Assembly: GCF_029892515.1 (NCBI RefSeq)
Contig: NZ_JARXVF010000001.1
Span: 992,001-1,056,000 of the forward strand
DNA from: Pseudaminobacter soli (ex Li et al. 2025)
Lineage (GTDB): Bacteria; Pseudomonadota; Alphaproteobacteria; Rhizobiales; Rhizobiaceae
Direction: 5' to 3'
DNA length: 64,000 bases
In this document: one piece after another, positions 28,231-37,614 of the stretch
Numbering within the stretch: position 1 is the first letter of the stretch
How the letters are laid out: the number at the start of each line of letters is the position of its first letter
Program-made: the position numbers and the translations under genes
Notes under the pieces: generated by a model
The model's database searches: none
Told to the model about the DNA's origin: nothing
What the model saw: only the letters and a program-made list of their open reading frames with translations

Positions 28231-29722
28231 GACGCCGCTCCTCACGCTTTCGGGCATAGCCAAGAGCTTCCCCGGCGTGCGGGCGCTGCGCAATGTCAGC
28301 CTGTCGCTCTATCCGGGCCAGGTAACGGCGCTGATCGGCGAAAACGGCGCGGGCAAATCGACCCTCGTCAAGATCCTGACCGGCATCTACCAGCCCGACG
28401 CCGGCGAGATCGCCGTCGCCGGCAAGCCGGTGACGCTTCCGTCCGCGCATGCTGCCTTCGAGCATGGCATCACCGCGATCCATCAGGAGACAGTGCTGTT
28501 CGACGAGCTTTCGGTAGCCGAGAACATTTTTCTCGGCCACGCGCCGCGAACGCGTTTCGGCACCATCGACTGGAAGACCATGCGCGCCCAGGCGCGCGAG
28601 GTGCTCGAAACGCTCGGCGCCGGACATATCGATGCCGATGCGCGGCTGAAGGACCTCGGCATCGCCAACAAGCATCTGGTGGCGGTCGGGCGGGCTATGT
28701 CGATCGACGCACAGATCGTCATCATGGACGAGCCCACCGCCGCGCTGTCGGCCAAGGAGATCGAGGAGCTTTTCCTGCTCATCGAATTCCTGAAGAACGA
28801 GGGCAAGGCGGTCCTCTTCATCAGCCACAAGTTCGACGAGATCTACCGCATCGCCGACCGCTACACCGTGTTCCGCGACGGCGAAATGGTGGGCGAAGGG
28901 CTGATCCCCGGAACCAGCCAAGGCGATCTCGTGAAATTGATGGTTGGCCGCTCGGTCGACCAGATTTTCCCCAAGCGCAAGACCGAGGTCGGGCCGACGG
29001 TGCTCGCGGTCTCGGACCTGTCGCATCCGACCGAATTCGACGGCATCGGCTTTGAGTTGCGCCGCTGCGAAATCTTGGGCCTCTACGGGCTGGTTGGCGC
29101 GGGTCGCAGCGAGGTCATGCAGGCGGTTGCCGGCATCACGCGCACCAGCCGCGGGACCATCTCGCTCGACGGCAATGTCATCTCGGTGCGCTCGACAGCC
29201 GACGCGGTCGAACGCGGCATCGTCTACGTGCCGGAAGAGCGCGGCAAGCAGGGCGTGGTGATTGGCCTGCCGATCTTCCAGAATGTGTCGCTGCCCTCGC
29301 TGAAGCGCACCTCCGGGTCTGGCTTCCTGCGGCTGGCCAACGAATTTGCGCTGGCGCGCGAATATACCGAACGGCTCGACCTGCGCGCATCCTCGCTCAG
29401 CCAGGACGTCGGCACGCTGTCGGGCGGCAACCAGCAGAAGGTGGTGATCGCAAAATGGCTCGCGACCGCGCCAAGGGTGATCATCCTCGACGAGCCGACC
29501 AAGGGCATCGACATCGGCTCCAAGGCCGCCGTCCACGGCTTCATGGCCGAACTGGTGGCCGAGGGGCTGTCGGTCATCATGGTCTCGTCCGAACTGCCTG
29601 AGATCCTGGGCATGTCGGACCGGGTGGTAGTGATGCGCGAGGGCCGTATCGCGGCCGTCTATGAGAATAACGGGCTGAACGCCGAAACGCTGGTGCGCGC
29701 AGCGGCGGGGATCGCGGAATGA
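28169..29722 (+). CDS. rhaT: Rhamnose ABC transporter, ATP-binding protein (two NBDs)
   Basis: About 517 residues with two ABC domains. NBD1 has Walker A GENGAGKSTLVKIL and Walker B VIIMDEPTAAL, but where the LSGGQ signature should be it reads LGIANKHLV (about residue 163). NBD2 has a degenerate Walker A, GLVGAGRSEV, and a clear signature LSGGNQQKVVIAKW, as in RbsA-type proteins. Residues ~4-20 are encoded by the right arm of the intergenic repeat; the homologous core starts at LLTLSGIAKSFPGVRAL. AGGAAG precedes the ATG. It overlaps rhaP by 4 bases. Confidence 0.92.
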   Translation: MLADPHPADIVRDPSLEGEVKTPLLTLSGIAKSFPGVRALRNVSLSLYPGQVTALIGENGAGKSTLVKILTGIYQPDAGEIAVAGKPVTLPSAHAAFEHGITAIHQETVLFDELSVAENIFLGHAPRTRFGTIDWKTMRAQAREVLETLGAGHIDADARLKDLGIANKHLVAVGRAMSIDAQIVIMDEPTAALSAKEIEELFLLIEFLKNEGKAVLFISHKFDEIYRIADRYTVFRDGEMVGEGLIPGTSQGDLVKLMVGRSVDQIFPKRKTEVGPTVLAVSDLSHPTEFDGIGFELRRCEILGLYGLVGAGRSEVMQAVAGITRTSRGTISLDGNVISVRSTADAVERGIVYVPEERGKQGVVIGLPIFQNVSLPSLKRTSGSGFLRLANEFALAREYTERLDLRASSLSQDVGTLSGGNQQKVVIAKWLATAPRVIILDEPTKGIDIGSKAAVHGFMAELVAEGLSVIMVSSELPEILGMSDRVVVMREGRIAAVYENNGLNAETLVRAAAGIAE

Positions 29723-30696
29723 ACCGGCTGATCAGACACCGCGAAATCTGGCTCGCGGGTGCGATCGTCCTGCTGATCGGCCTGATCTCGACGCGCTTCG
29801 GCGCGTTTGCCAGCCCCGGCAATCTCGCGACCATCTTCAACGACACCTCGATCCTGATGATCCTTGCGCTCGGGCAGATGGTAGTCATCCTCACCCGCTC
29901 CATCGATCTTTCCATGGCCTCCAACCTCGCTTTCACCGGCATGGTGGTGGCCATGCTGAACGCGGCCTATCCGGCCATTCCCGTGCCGATGCTCATGCTG
30001 GCCGCGGCCGGTGTCGGACTGCTGCTCGGTACCGTCAATGGACTGCTGGTGTGGAAGCTGGATATCCCGTCCATTGTCGTCACGCTTGGCACGCTCACCA
30101 TCTATCGCGGCGCAACCTTCGTGATTTCCGGCGGCGCGTGGGTCAACGCCGACCGCATGAGCCCGGCCTTCATCGGCCTGCAGCGCATGCAGTTCATCGG
30201 CGTCCCGCTGCTGTCATGGTTCGCCATCGCGGCAATTGCTGCGTTCTTCCTGATGCTGACGCGCACAGCGCTTGGCCGCTCCTTCTACGCCATCGGCGTG
30301 AACCCCACGGCTGCCGTCTATGCCGGCATCGACGTCGGGCGGACAAAATTCCTCGCCTTCTGCATCTCCGGGCTGGTCGCCGGCATTTGTGGCTACCTTT
30401 GGGTATCGCGCTACGTCATCGCCTCGGTCGAGATCGCCAATGGCTATGAGCTCAACATCATTGCCGCCTGCGTGATCGGCGGCGTTTCGATTGCCGGCGG
30501 CATCGGCTCGGTCGGCGGCGCAGTGCTGGGCGCGCTGTTTCTCGGCATCATCAGCACCGCACTTCCCGTCATCAACGTCTCGCCCTTCTGGCAGATGGCG
30601 ATTTCCGGCAGCGCCATCATCCTCGCGGTCGTGCTCAATGCGCGCGGCGAGCGCCGGCAAGGCCGTATCATCCTGAAGAAGGCGGAAGCGGCATGA
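29719..30696 (+). CDS. rhaP: Rhamnose ABC transporter, permease
   Basis: A 325-residue inner-membrane permease of the RbsC class with about nine to ten membrane segments. The conserved RbsC block is ELNIIAACVIGGVSIAGGIGS, and TVNGLLVWKLDIPSIVVTLGT lies in the middle. It pairs with RhaQ, powered by RhaT and fed by RhaS. Its start overlaps the rhaT stop and its stop overlaps the rhaQ start (ATGA both times), implying coupled translation. Confidence 0.94.
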   Translation: MNRLIRHREIWLAGAIVLLIGLISTRFGAFASPGNLATIFNDTSILMILALGQMVVILTRSIDLSMASNLAFTGMVVAMLNAAYPAIPVPMLMLAAAGVGLLLGTVNGLLVWKLDIPSIVVTLGTLTIYRGATFVISGGAWVNADRMSPAFIGLQRMQFIGVPLLSWFAIAAIAAFFLMLTRTALGRSFYAIGVNPTAAVYAGIDVGRTKFLAFCISGLVAGICGYLWVSRYVIASVEIANGYELNIIAACVIGGVSIAGGIGSVGGAVLGALFLGIISTALPVINVSPFWQMAISGSAIILAVVLNARGERRQGRIILKKAEAA

Positions 30697-31697
30697 GCAC
30701 CGTCCAGCCCGCACAAGCGCGCCATATACCCGACCGTCTCGACCGGCCGCTTCGCTCTGCTCTGCTTAGCTGGGAGGCGTTGCTGATCGCTGTGGCGGTC
30801 GCGATCTTCATCATCAACAGTTTTGCCTCGCCCTATTTCCTCGACGTCTGGTCGCTTTCCGACCTGACGTTCAACTTCACCGAAAAGGCGCTGATCGCGC
30901 TGGCCATGGCGCTGCTGATCATCGCTGGCGAGATCGACCTGTCGGTGGCCGCAATCATCGCCTTGGCATCGACCCTGATGGGCATGGCGGTGCAATTCGG
31001 CTTTGGCACGCCGGCGCTGGTCGTCATCGGCATTTGCGTGGGGCTGGCCTGCGGCTTCTTCAACGGCCTGTTGGTGACGCGTCTTGGCCTGCCATCCATC
31101 GTGGTCACAATCGGCACGATGAGCCTGTTTCGGGGCATCGCCTTCATCATCCTCGGCGATCAGGCCTACAAGGGCTATCCGACCAGTTTCGCCTTCTTCG
31201 GCCAAGGCTACGTGTGGTGGGTGGTGTCCTTCGAGCTTGCACTGTTCCTGGCGGCGGCGGCCGTCTACTACGTCCTGCTGCATCGGACGAATTTCGGCCG
31301 CTACGTCTTCGCCATCGGCAACAACCTGGTCGCCGCGCAGTTCTCCGGCGTGAGGGTGGATCGCATCAAGCTCACCCTCTTCTGCCTCACCGGGCTGATG
31401 TCCGGCATCGCCGCCGTGCTCATCACCTCGCGGCTCGGCTCGACGCGGCCGTCCATTGCGCAGGGCTATGAGCTCGAAGTCATCACCATGGTGGTGCTTG
31501 GCGGGGTCTCCATCCTCGGCGGCTCGGGCAGCATAGCGGGCGTGGTGCTGGCGGCGCTCATCATGGGGCTGGTCACCTTCGGCCTCGGCCTGCTCAATGT
31601 GCCTGGCATCGTCATGTCGATTTTCGTCGGCCTGCTGCTTATCCTCGTCATCGCGCTACCGCTGGTGTGGCGCCGCTTCATGAGAAAGGCTGCCTGA
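30693..31697 (+). CDS. rhaQ: Rhamnose ABC transporter, second permease
   Basis: A 334-residue RbsC-class permease, homologous to RhaP. Blocks are [21 protein letters not shown] and [21 protein letters not shown]. The N-terminal ~20 residues are cytoplasmic, with hydrophobic segments after that. Overlaps rhaP by 4 bases and rhaU by one base (TGATG). Confidence 0.94.
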   Translation: MSTVQPAQARHIPDRLDRPLRSALLSWEALLIAVAVAIFIINSFASPYFLDVWSLSDLTFNFTEKALIALAMALLIIAGEIDLSVAAIIALASTLMGMAVQFGFGTPALVVIGICVGLACGFFNGLLVTRLGLPSIVVTIGTMSLFRGIAFIILGDQAYKGYPTSFAFFGQGYVWWVVSFELALFLAAAAVYYVLLHRTNFGRYVFAIGNNLVAAQFSGVRVDRIKLTLFCLTGLMSGIAAVLITSRLGSTRPSIAQGYELEVITMVVLGGVSILGGSGSIAGVVLAALIMGLVTFGLGLLNVPGIVMSIFVGLLLILVIALPLVWRRFMRKAA

Positions 31698-32014
31698 TGG
31701 CCGAGAAGTATGCGTTCCGCATGAAGCTCAATCCCGGCATGAAGGCCGAGTACAAGCGGCGACATGACGATATCTGGCCGGAGCTGGCCGCCCTGCTGAA
31801 GGAGGCGGGCGTGTCGGATTACTCGATCCATCTCGACGATGAAACCAACACACTCTTCGGGGTTCTGTGGCGCTGCGACGACCACCGCATGGACGAACTA
31901 CCGGCGCATCCGGTGATGCAGCGCTGGTGGGCCTACATGGCGGACATCATGGAAACGAGGCCCGACAACGAGCCCGTCGCCGTGCCGCTTGAAACCGTCT
32001 TCCACATGGAATGA
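31697..32014 (+). CDS. rhaU: L-rhamnose mutarotase
   Basis: A 105-residue protein, the usual mutarotase length, starting at the ATG of the TGATG junction with rhaQ. It interconverts alpha and beta anomers of L-rhamnose. Conserved blocks are [24 protein letters not shown] (in parts: [18 protein letters not shown] and IWPEL), [17 protein letters not shown] and [15 protein letters not shown], with the catalytic His in RRHDDIWP. In rhizobial literature the gene is rhaU; E. coli RhaM is the equivalent. Confidence 0.95.
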   Translation: MAEKYAFRMKLNPGMKAEYKRRHDDIWPELAALLKEAGVSDYSIHLDDETNTLFGVLWRCDDHRMDELPAHPVMQRWWAYMADIMETRPDNEPVAVPLETVFHME

Positions 32015-32017
32015 GCG

Positions 32018-33397
32018 ATGGCAGCGCCGCGCCACGTCGCCGTCATTGATATCGGTAAGACCAACGCCAAGCTGGCGCTGGTGGATGCGGAAATTTTGCG
32101 CGAAATCGCCGTACTGAAGACGCCCAACAGGGCGGTGAACGCCGCGCCCTACCCGCACCATGATGTCGACCGGCTCTGGTCTTTCATCCTCGCCGGGCTC
32201 GCCGAGTTTGCTCGTGAGAACGCGATCGAGGCCATTTCGATAACCACGCACGGTGCTACCGCCGCGCTGCTCGATGCGGACGGGGAACTTGCGCTGCCGG
32301 TCCTCGACTATGAGCACGACGGCCCGGACACCGTCGCCGGCGAATATGACGCGCTGCGCCCGCCATTTTCCGAAACAGGGACGCCGCGCCTGCCGCTTGG
32401 CCTCAATCTCGGTGCGCAAATCCACTGGCAGGCGAAGGCATTTCCCGACCGGTTCGCGGCCGTGCGATCCATCCTTCCCTACCCGCAATACTGGGCCTAT
32501 CAGCTGAGCGGAGTGCGAGCTTCCGAGGTCACGTCGCTTGGCTGCCACACCGATCTGTGGAGCCCCGCACGCCGCGACTTCTCGGCGCTCGTCGATGCCA
32601 TGGGCTGGCGAGGCCTGATGCCTCCGCTGCGCGCGGCGGGCGACCGGTTGGGGCCGATCCTGCCCAAAATCGCGCGGCGCACCGGGCTCGACCCGCAAAC
32701 GCCGGTGCTGTGCGGCCTGCACGATTCCAACGCCTCGCTCTTGCCGCATCTCGTCGCGCGCAAGCATCGCCTTTCCGTGGTCTCGACCGGAACATGGGTG
32801 GTGACCATGGCCGTGGGCGGCAGGCAGAAGCCGCTCGACGAGGCGCGCGACACGCTGGTGAATGTCAGTGCGCTGGGCACGCCGGTGCCCTCCGCCCGGT
32901 TCATGGGCGGACGGGAGTACGAAATGCTCACTGCCGGGCTCGGTGCCGACTGGACCCAGCGGGACGTCGAGCGCGTGCTGGCCGAACGGATTCTACTCCT
33001 GCCCTCGGTGCAGCAAGGGTCGGGACCGTTTCCCCACTCGAGCGCGCGCTGGATGGGACAGCCTGGGCCAGGTGAACGGCTGGTCGCCGCTTCCTTCTAC
33101 CTCGCGCTGATGACGGCCACCTGTCTCGATCTCATCGGCGCGGACGGCGACATCGTCGTGGAGGGCCCCTTCGGCAAGAACGCGCTTTTTGGAGAAATGC
33201 TCGGCGCCGCAACCGGACGCCCCGTGCTGCCGCAAGACGGCCGGGAAACCGGCACCACCACCGGAGCCGCGCTGCTGGCGACCGGCTCTGCCGGCAAACA
33301 GATGCCGACCGAGAGCCCCGAGGCTAGGCCCGTCAATCAATCCTTCGCGCAGTATGCGGACGCCTGGCGCAAGGCAGTGGCCGAAATTTGCGCGTAG
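32018..33397 (+). CDS. rhaK: Rhamnulokinase, FGGY family
   Basis: A 459-residue sugar kinase. The N-terminal ATPase fold starts IDIGKTNAKLALVD, the substrate region includes PVLDYEHDGPDTV and GLHDSNASLLPHL, and the C-terminal nucleotide region has VEGPFGKNALFGEML and TTTGAALLATG. It phosphorylates L-rhamnulose. In Rhizobium leguminosarum RhaK is also reported to be required for rhamnose transport, consistent with its place in the transporter operon. It is the last gene of the rhaRSTPQUK run, 3 bases after rhaU. Confidence 0.92.
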   Translation: MAAPRHVAVIDIGKTNAKLALVDAEILREIAVLKTPNRAVNAAPYPHHDVDRLWSFILAGLAEFARENAIEAISITTHGATAALLDADGELALPVLDYEHDGPDTVAGEYDALRPPFSETGTPRLPLGLNLGAQIHWQAKAFPDRFAAVRSILPYPQYWAYQLSGVRASEVTSLGCHTDLWSPARRDFSALVDAMGWRGLMPPLRAAGDRLGPILPKIARRTGLDPQTPVLCGLHDSNASLLPHLVARKHRLSVVSTGTWVVTMAVGGRQKPLDEARDTLVNVSALGTPVPSARFMGGREYEMLTAGLGADWTQRDVERVLAERILLLPSVQQGSGPFPHSSARWMGQPGPGERLVAASFYLALMTATCLDLIGADGDIVVEGPFGKNALFGEMLGAATGRPVLPQDGRETGTTTGAALLATGSAGKQMPTESPEARPVNQSFAQYADAWRKAVAEICA

Positions 33398-33497
33398 CCA
33401 GGCCGGCTTTGACTAGCCTCCAGACTTACCCTAGCTTTCAATACTGTCGCTCATTGAAGCGCCGGCTTGCAACATCGCCGTCAAGGAGAGTTTGGAC

Positions 33498-34442
33498 ATG
33501 GCTCAGACCGCCCAAGAATGGCCCGATATCCCCTACCTCGCCTGGCGCGACACCTGCTCGGCGCTCCACCTCTACTTCCAGGTCGTTGGAAAATACCGGC
33601 TCGCCCGCACGCCATGGGTCAATCACTCCTGGCACGCAACGCTTTACCCTAATGCGCGCGGCTTCACGACCGGTCTGGTGCCGGATCGGCCGGGCGGCAT
33701 TGAGCTGAGCTTCGACCTGATCGCCCATCGCATCATTGGCGCTTCCACCGAGGGACGTCAGGCGAGCTTCGCCTTGGAGCCGATGTCGGTCGCAGCCTTT
33801 CATGCGCATGTTCTGGAATTGATCGAGTTCCTTGGCGGCACGCCCAAGATGGACGACCATCCGAACGAGGTTCCGGACCAAATTCCCTTCGAGTCGGATC
33901 TCAGCGAACGCCCCTATGACGCCGATGCGGTGCATCGCTTCTTCAGGGCCTCCGTCTCGATCTCGTCGGTATTCTACAAGTTCCGCACCTCGTATCTTGG
34001 CAAGGTCAGTCCGATCCATCTTTTCTGGGGCAGCTTCGACATGGCCGTCACGCGTTTTTCGGGCAGGCGTGCGCCGCTGCATCCCGGCGGCGTTCCGAGC
34101 CTGCCCGATGCAGTCACCCGTGAAGCCTACAGTCACGAAGTTTCCTCGGCAGGTTTTTGGCCGGGAGGCGGCGGCGTCGATTTTCCCGCCTTCTATTCCT
34201 ATGCCTATCCAGCTCCGCCCGGTTTTGCCGACGCGAAGGTCGCGCCCGGCGCGGCCTATTTCGACAAGACGCTGGGCGAATTTCTGCTGCCGTATGACGA
34301 CGTTCGGCGTGCAGGCGATCCAGCTGCCGCGCTGCTGGCATTCCTGGACACCACCTACCGGGCGGCAGCCGATCTCGGAAACTGGGATTGCGCCAATCTC
34401 GAATGCGCGCCGGGCGAGCCCAGGCGGCCGCGACTCGTTTGA
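33498..34442 (+). CDS. DUF5996 family protein
   Basis: About 314 residues from the ATG at 33498 (AAGGAGAG upstream; a TTG at 33492 is possible). Conserved blocks include TLHLYFQ-like SALHLYFQVVGKYRLA, WVNHSWHATLYPNARG, SPIHLFWGSFDMAVTRFSG, GFWPGGGGVDFPAFYSYAYP and GEFLLPYDDVR. The family is widespread but has no established function that I can state. It lies 100 bases after rhaK on the same strand, which does not by itself link it to rhamnose. Confidence 0.85.
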   Translation: MAQTAQEWPDIPYLAWRDTCSALHLYFQVVGKYRLARTPWVNHSWHATLYPNARGFTTGLVPDRPGGIELSFDLIAHRIIGASTEGRQASFALEPMSVAAFHAHVLELIEFLGGTPKMDDHPNEVPDQIPFESDLSERPYDADAVHRFFRASVSISSVFYKFRTSYLGKVSPIHLFWGSFDMAVTRFSGRRAPLHPGGVPSLPDAVTREAYSHEVSSAGFWPGGGGVDFPAFYSYAYPAPPGFADAKVAPGAAYFDKTLGEFLLPYDDVRRAGDPAAALLAFLDTTYRAAADLGNWDCANLECAPGEPRRPRLV

Positions 34443-34454
34443 CCTGACTAGTGC

Positions 34455-34479
34455 GAGCGGCGGTTCGTTGCCGCCGCTC
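34455..34479. terminator. GC-rich hairpin between convergent genes
   Basis: GAGCGGCGG (34455-34463) pairs perfectly with CCGCCGCTC (34471-34479) around a TTCGTTG loop, between the DUF5996 gene and the convergent RND permease. No T-run follows on either strand, so it is a possible shared terminator only. Confidence 0.4.
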
Positions 34480-34491
34480 CGGCGCAAACCT

Positions 34492-37400
34492 CTACGCCTG
34501 CGGCTCGACCACTTCCTCGATCTCCCGCCGCTTCGAATGATCGGCCGCGATCATCAGATAGACGGCCGGCACGACGAACAGCGTGAACAGCGTCCCGATG
34601 GCCAGGCCGCTGGCAATCACCAGGCCCATATTGTAGCGCGACACTGCGCCGGCGCCGGTGGCGGTGATCAGCGGAATGACGCCCAGCACCATGGCTGCCG
34701 TCGTCATCAGGATCGGGCGAAGCCGGATGCCGCATGCCTGCTCGATGGCTTCGCGCTTGGACTTGCCTTCCAGCTGCAGCGTGTTGGCGAACTCCACGAT
34801 CAGGATGCCGTGCTTGCTGATCAGGCCCATCAGGGTCACCAGGCCAACTTCGGTGTAGATATTGAGGCTCGCGCCGCCTAAGCCCACGCTGATGAAGATC
34901 AGTGCGCCGGCAATCGACATCGGCACCGAGACGAGAATGATGGCGGGGTCGCGAAAACTCTCGAACAGCGCCGCCAGAGCCAGGTAAATCACGATCAGCG
35001 CAAAGCCGAAGGTGACGACGAAGCCGGATGACTCCTGGATGTACTGCCGCGACAGTCCCCCGTAGTCGATTGAATAGCCCTGCGGCAGGGTTTTTTGGGC
35101 AAGATCCTTCAAATAATTCAGCGCATCGGCCTGTGCGACGCCCGGCGCGGCGACACCTTGGATCGTCGCGCTGTTCAGCTGCTGAAAGTGGTTGATCGAT
35201 TCCGGAATGGTCTTGGTCTCGACCGTCGCCACCGTCGAAAGCGGGATGGGGACGCCGTTCACGCTGCCGATATAGTAGTTCATCAACTGCTGGACGTTCA
35301 GCCGGCTGCGTTGCTGCACCTGCGGGATCACCTTGTACGAGCGGTTGTCCAGGCTGAAATAGTTGACGTAGCCGCCGCCCAGCATGTTGGCGAGCGCCGA
35401 GCCAACGTCGCTCATGTTAAGGCCGAGCTGGGCGGTCTTGTTGCGATCCAACCGGACGATCGACTGCGGATTGTCGATCTTGAGGTCGCTGTCGAGGAAG
35501 ATGAACATGCCGCTCTTCACGGCTTCCTGCAGGAAATTCTGCGCCACCTGATTGAGCTGCTCAAACGACTCCGTCGTTCCAAGAACGAACTGCACCGGGA
35601 GGCCCTGGCTGCCCGGCAGAGGCGGCAGCTGGAAGGCCGCGACGCGGGTACCGGCGATATCGTCGAGCTGCTTCTGGATTATCGGCTGCAGCTCGTTCGT
35701 GGTCCGCGTGCGCTGGTCCCAGGGCGTGAACACCATGCCGCCGATCGACGTGCCCGGAGCATCGATCTGGAACACATGAGCCGTCTCCGGATACTTCGCA
35801 TAAATCTGGTAGACCTGCCTCGAATAAAGCAGCTTCTGGTCCAGCGTCGCGTTGGGCGCCGGTGTCGACGAGGCGATGATGACGCCCTCGTCTTCCTGCG
35901 GCGCAAGCTCGCTCTTGGCGCCGGTGTAGAGGAAATAGATGCTCCCCAACACGATCAGCGCGAAAAGCCCCGTCACCGAAAGATAGTCGAGGCTGCCGCG
36001 CAGCGTCCGCTCATAGCCATTGCGCACGCGATCGAATGTTCTATCGATGAAATCGGCCAATCTCTCCTGCCAGCCGCGCCTGTCGGGCGAGCGCGGCTTG
36101 AGGATGCGTGAACACATCATCGGCGAAAGCGTCAGCGCGATGATCGCCGACACCGTCACCGCGCCCACCAGCGTGAAGGCGAACTCGGTGAACAGTGCGC
36201 CGGTCAATCCACCCTGGAAGCCGATCGGGACATAGACGGCAACCAGCACGACCGTCATCGCAATGATCGGGCCGCCGAGTTCCCGCGCTGCCAAGATTGC
36301 GGCAGGTATGGGTTTCTGGCCCTCGTCGAGGTGGCGGTTAACGTTCTCGACCACGATGATGGCGTCGTCCACGACAAGGCCGATGGCCAGCACCAGGGCC
36401 AGAAGCGTCAGCAGATTGATTGAGAAGCCGAGCGCCAGCATCATCGTGAAGGTGCCGATGAGCGACAGTGGAATGGCGACGGTTGGGATCAGCACCGAGC
36501 GCAACGACCCCAGGAAGGCGAAGATGACCAGCGTGACGATCAGCAGCGCTTCGCCGAGGGTCCAGATCACTTCGCTGATCGAACTGTTCACGAAGTCGGT
36601 CGAGTCGTAGACGATGGCGCCGCGTAAACCTTGCGGCAGCTGGGCCTGAATGCCGGGAAACAGCTTGCGCACGCCGGAAATCACGTCGAGCAGATTGGCA
36701 GCCGGCGCGATCTGGATGCCGATATAGACCGCCTGCTTGCCATCGAAGGCAACCTGCGATTCATAGTCGTCCGCGCCGAGCGAGACATTGGCCACGTCCT
36801 TCAGGCGCACGATGGCGCCGCCTGTCTGCTTGACGATCAGGTTGGAGAATTCCTCGACGCTGTGCAGATTGGTCGAGGCGGTGAGGTTCACCTGCACCAT
36901 CTGGCCCTTGGTGTTGCCGAGCCCGGCGATGTAGTCGTTCTGCTGCAGCGCGTTGGAGACTTCTGTGGCCGTCAAGCCGAAGGCGGCCAGCTTGAGCGGG
37001 TCGAGCCAGGCCCTGAGCGCAAAATTCTGGCCACCGAGAATTTCCGCCGTCTGGACGCCGGGCACGGCCTGCAATTTGGGCTGGACCACGCGCGTGAGGT
37101 AGTCGGTTATCTTGTTGCGCGGCAGGACATCACTGTCGAAGCCCATATACATGGCGTCGATGGTCTGCCCGACCTTCACGCTCAACACCGGCTGCTGGGT
37201 GCCGGATGGCAGCTGATTGATGACCGAGGCCACCTTGGTGTTGATCTCGGTCAGCGCCTTGTCGGCATCGTAGTTGAGCCGCAGATAGATCGTGATGATG
37301 TTGACGCCCGACTGGCTGGTCGAACTCATGTAGTCGATGCCGTTTGCCTGCGCGATGGCGTTCTCGAGCGGCGTGGCGATGAAGCCTGCGATGACTTGCG

Positions 37401-37566
37401 GGTCCGCGCCGTAATAAGTCGTGGTGACCGTGACGACGGCGTTTTCCGTGCGGGGATATTGGAGGATCGGCAGGGATCCGACCGCGCGCAAGCCGAGCAC
37501 GAGGATCGCCAGGCTGACGACGATCGCGAGGACGGGACGGCGGATAAAGATGTCGGTGAAGTTCAT
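34492..37566 (-). CDS. RND efflux pump permease (AcrB/MexB-like)
   Basis: About 1024 residues from the ATG at 37566; the GTG three bases upstream is unlikely. It is a full-length HAE-type RND transporter with twelve membrane helices and two large periplasmic loops. The proton-relay Asp pair of TM4 is in IGLVVDDAIIVVENV, and the front end FIRRPVLAIVVSLAILVLG is typical. The C-terminal half repeats the first (GLISKHGILIVEFAN, TTAAMVLGVIPLI). It works with the adaptor encoded 48 bases upstream. No outer-membrane channel is encoded nearby, so a shared TolC-type partner is expected. Substrates unknown. Confidence 0.95.
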   Translation of the reverse strand: MNFTDIFIRRPVLAIVVSLAILVLGLRAVGSLPILQYPRTENAVVTVTTTYYGADPQVIAGFIATPLENAIAQANGIDYMSSTSQSGVNIITIYLRLNYDADKALTEINTKVASVINQLPSGTQQPVLSVKVGQTIDAMYMGFDSDVLPRNKITDYLTRVVQPKLQAVPGVQTAEILGGQNFALRAWLDPLKLAAFGLTATEVSNALQQNDYIAGLGNTKGQMVQVNLTASTNLHSVEEFSNLIVKQTGGAIVRLKDVANVSLGADDYESQVAFDGKQAVYIGIQIAPAANLLDVISGVRKLFPGIQAQLPQGLRGAIVYDSTDFVNSSISEVIWTLGEALLIVTLVIFAFLGSLRSVLIPTVAIPLSLIGTFTMMLALGFSINLLTLLALVLAIGLVVDDAIIVVENVNRHLDEGQKPIPAAILAARELGGPIIAMTVVLVAVYVPIGFQGGLTGALFTEFAFTLVGAVTVSAIIALTLSPMMCSRILKPRSPDRRGWQERLADFIDRTFDRVRNGYERTLRGSLDYLSVTGLFALIVLGSIYFLYTGAKSELAPQEDEGVIIASSTPAPNATLDQKLLYSRQVYQIYAKYPETAHVFQIDAPGTSIGGMVFTPWDQRTRTTNELQPIIQKQLDDIAGTRVAAFQLPPLPGSQGLPVQFVLGTTESFEQLNQVAQNFLQEAVKSGMFIFLDSDLKIDNPQSIVRLDRNKTAQLGLNMSDVGSALANMLGGGYVNYFSLDNRSYKVIPQVQQRSRLNVQQLMNYYIGSVNGVPIPLSTVATVETKTIPESINHFQQLNSATIQGVAAPGVAQADALNYLKDLAQKTLPQGYSIDYGGLSRQYIQESSGFVVTFGFALIVIYLALAALFESFRDPAIILVSVPMSIAGALIFISVGLGGASLNIYTEVGLVTLMGLISKHGILIVEFANTLQLEGKSKREAIEQACGIRLRPILMTTAAMVLGVIPLITATGAGAVSRYNMGLVIASGLAIGTLFTLFVVPAVYLMIAADHSKRREIEEVVEPQA

Positions 37567-37614
37567 CACGACCTACCGCATTCCATGTCGGCTAGCTGGT
37601 GGGTTACCCGCCCA

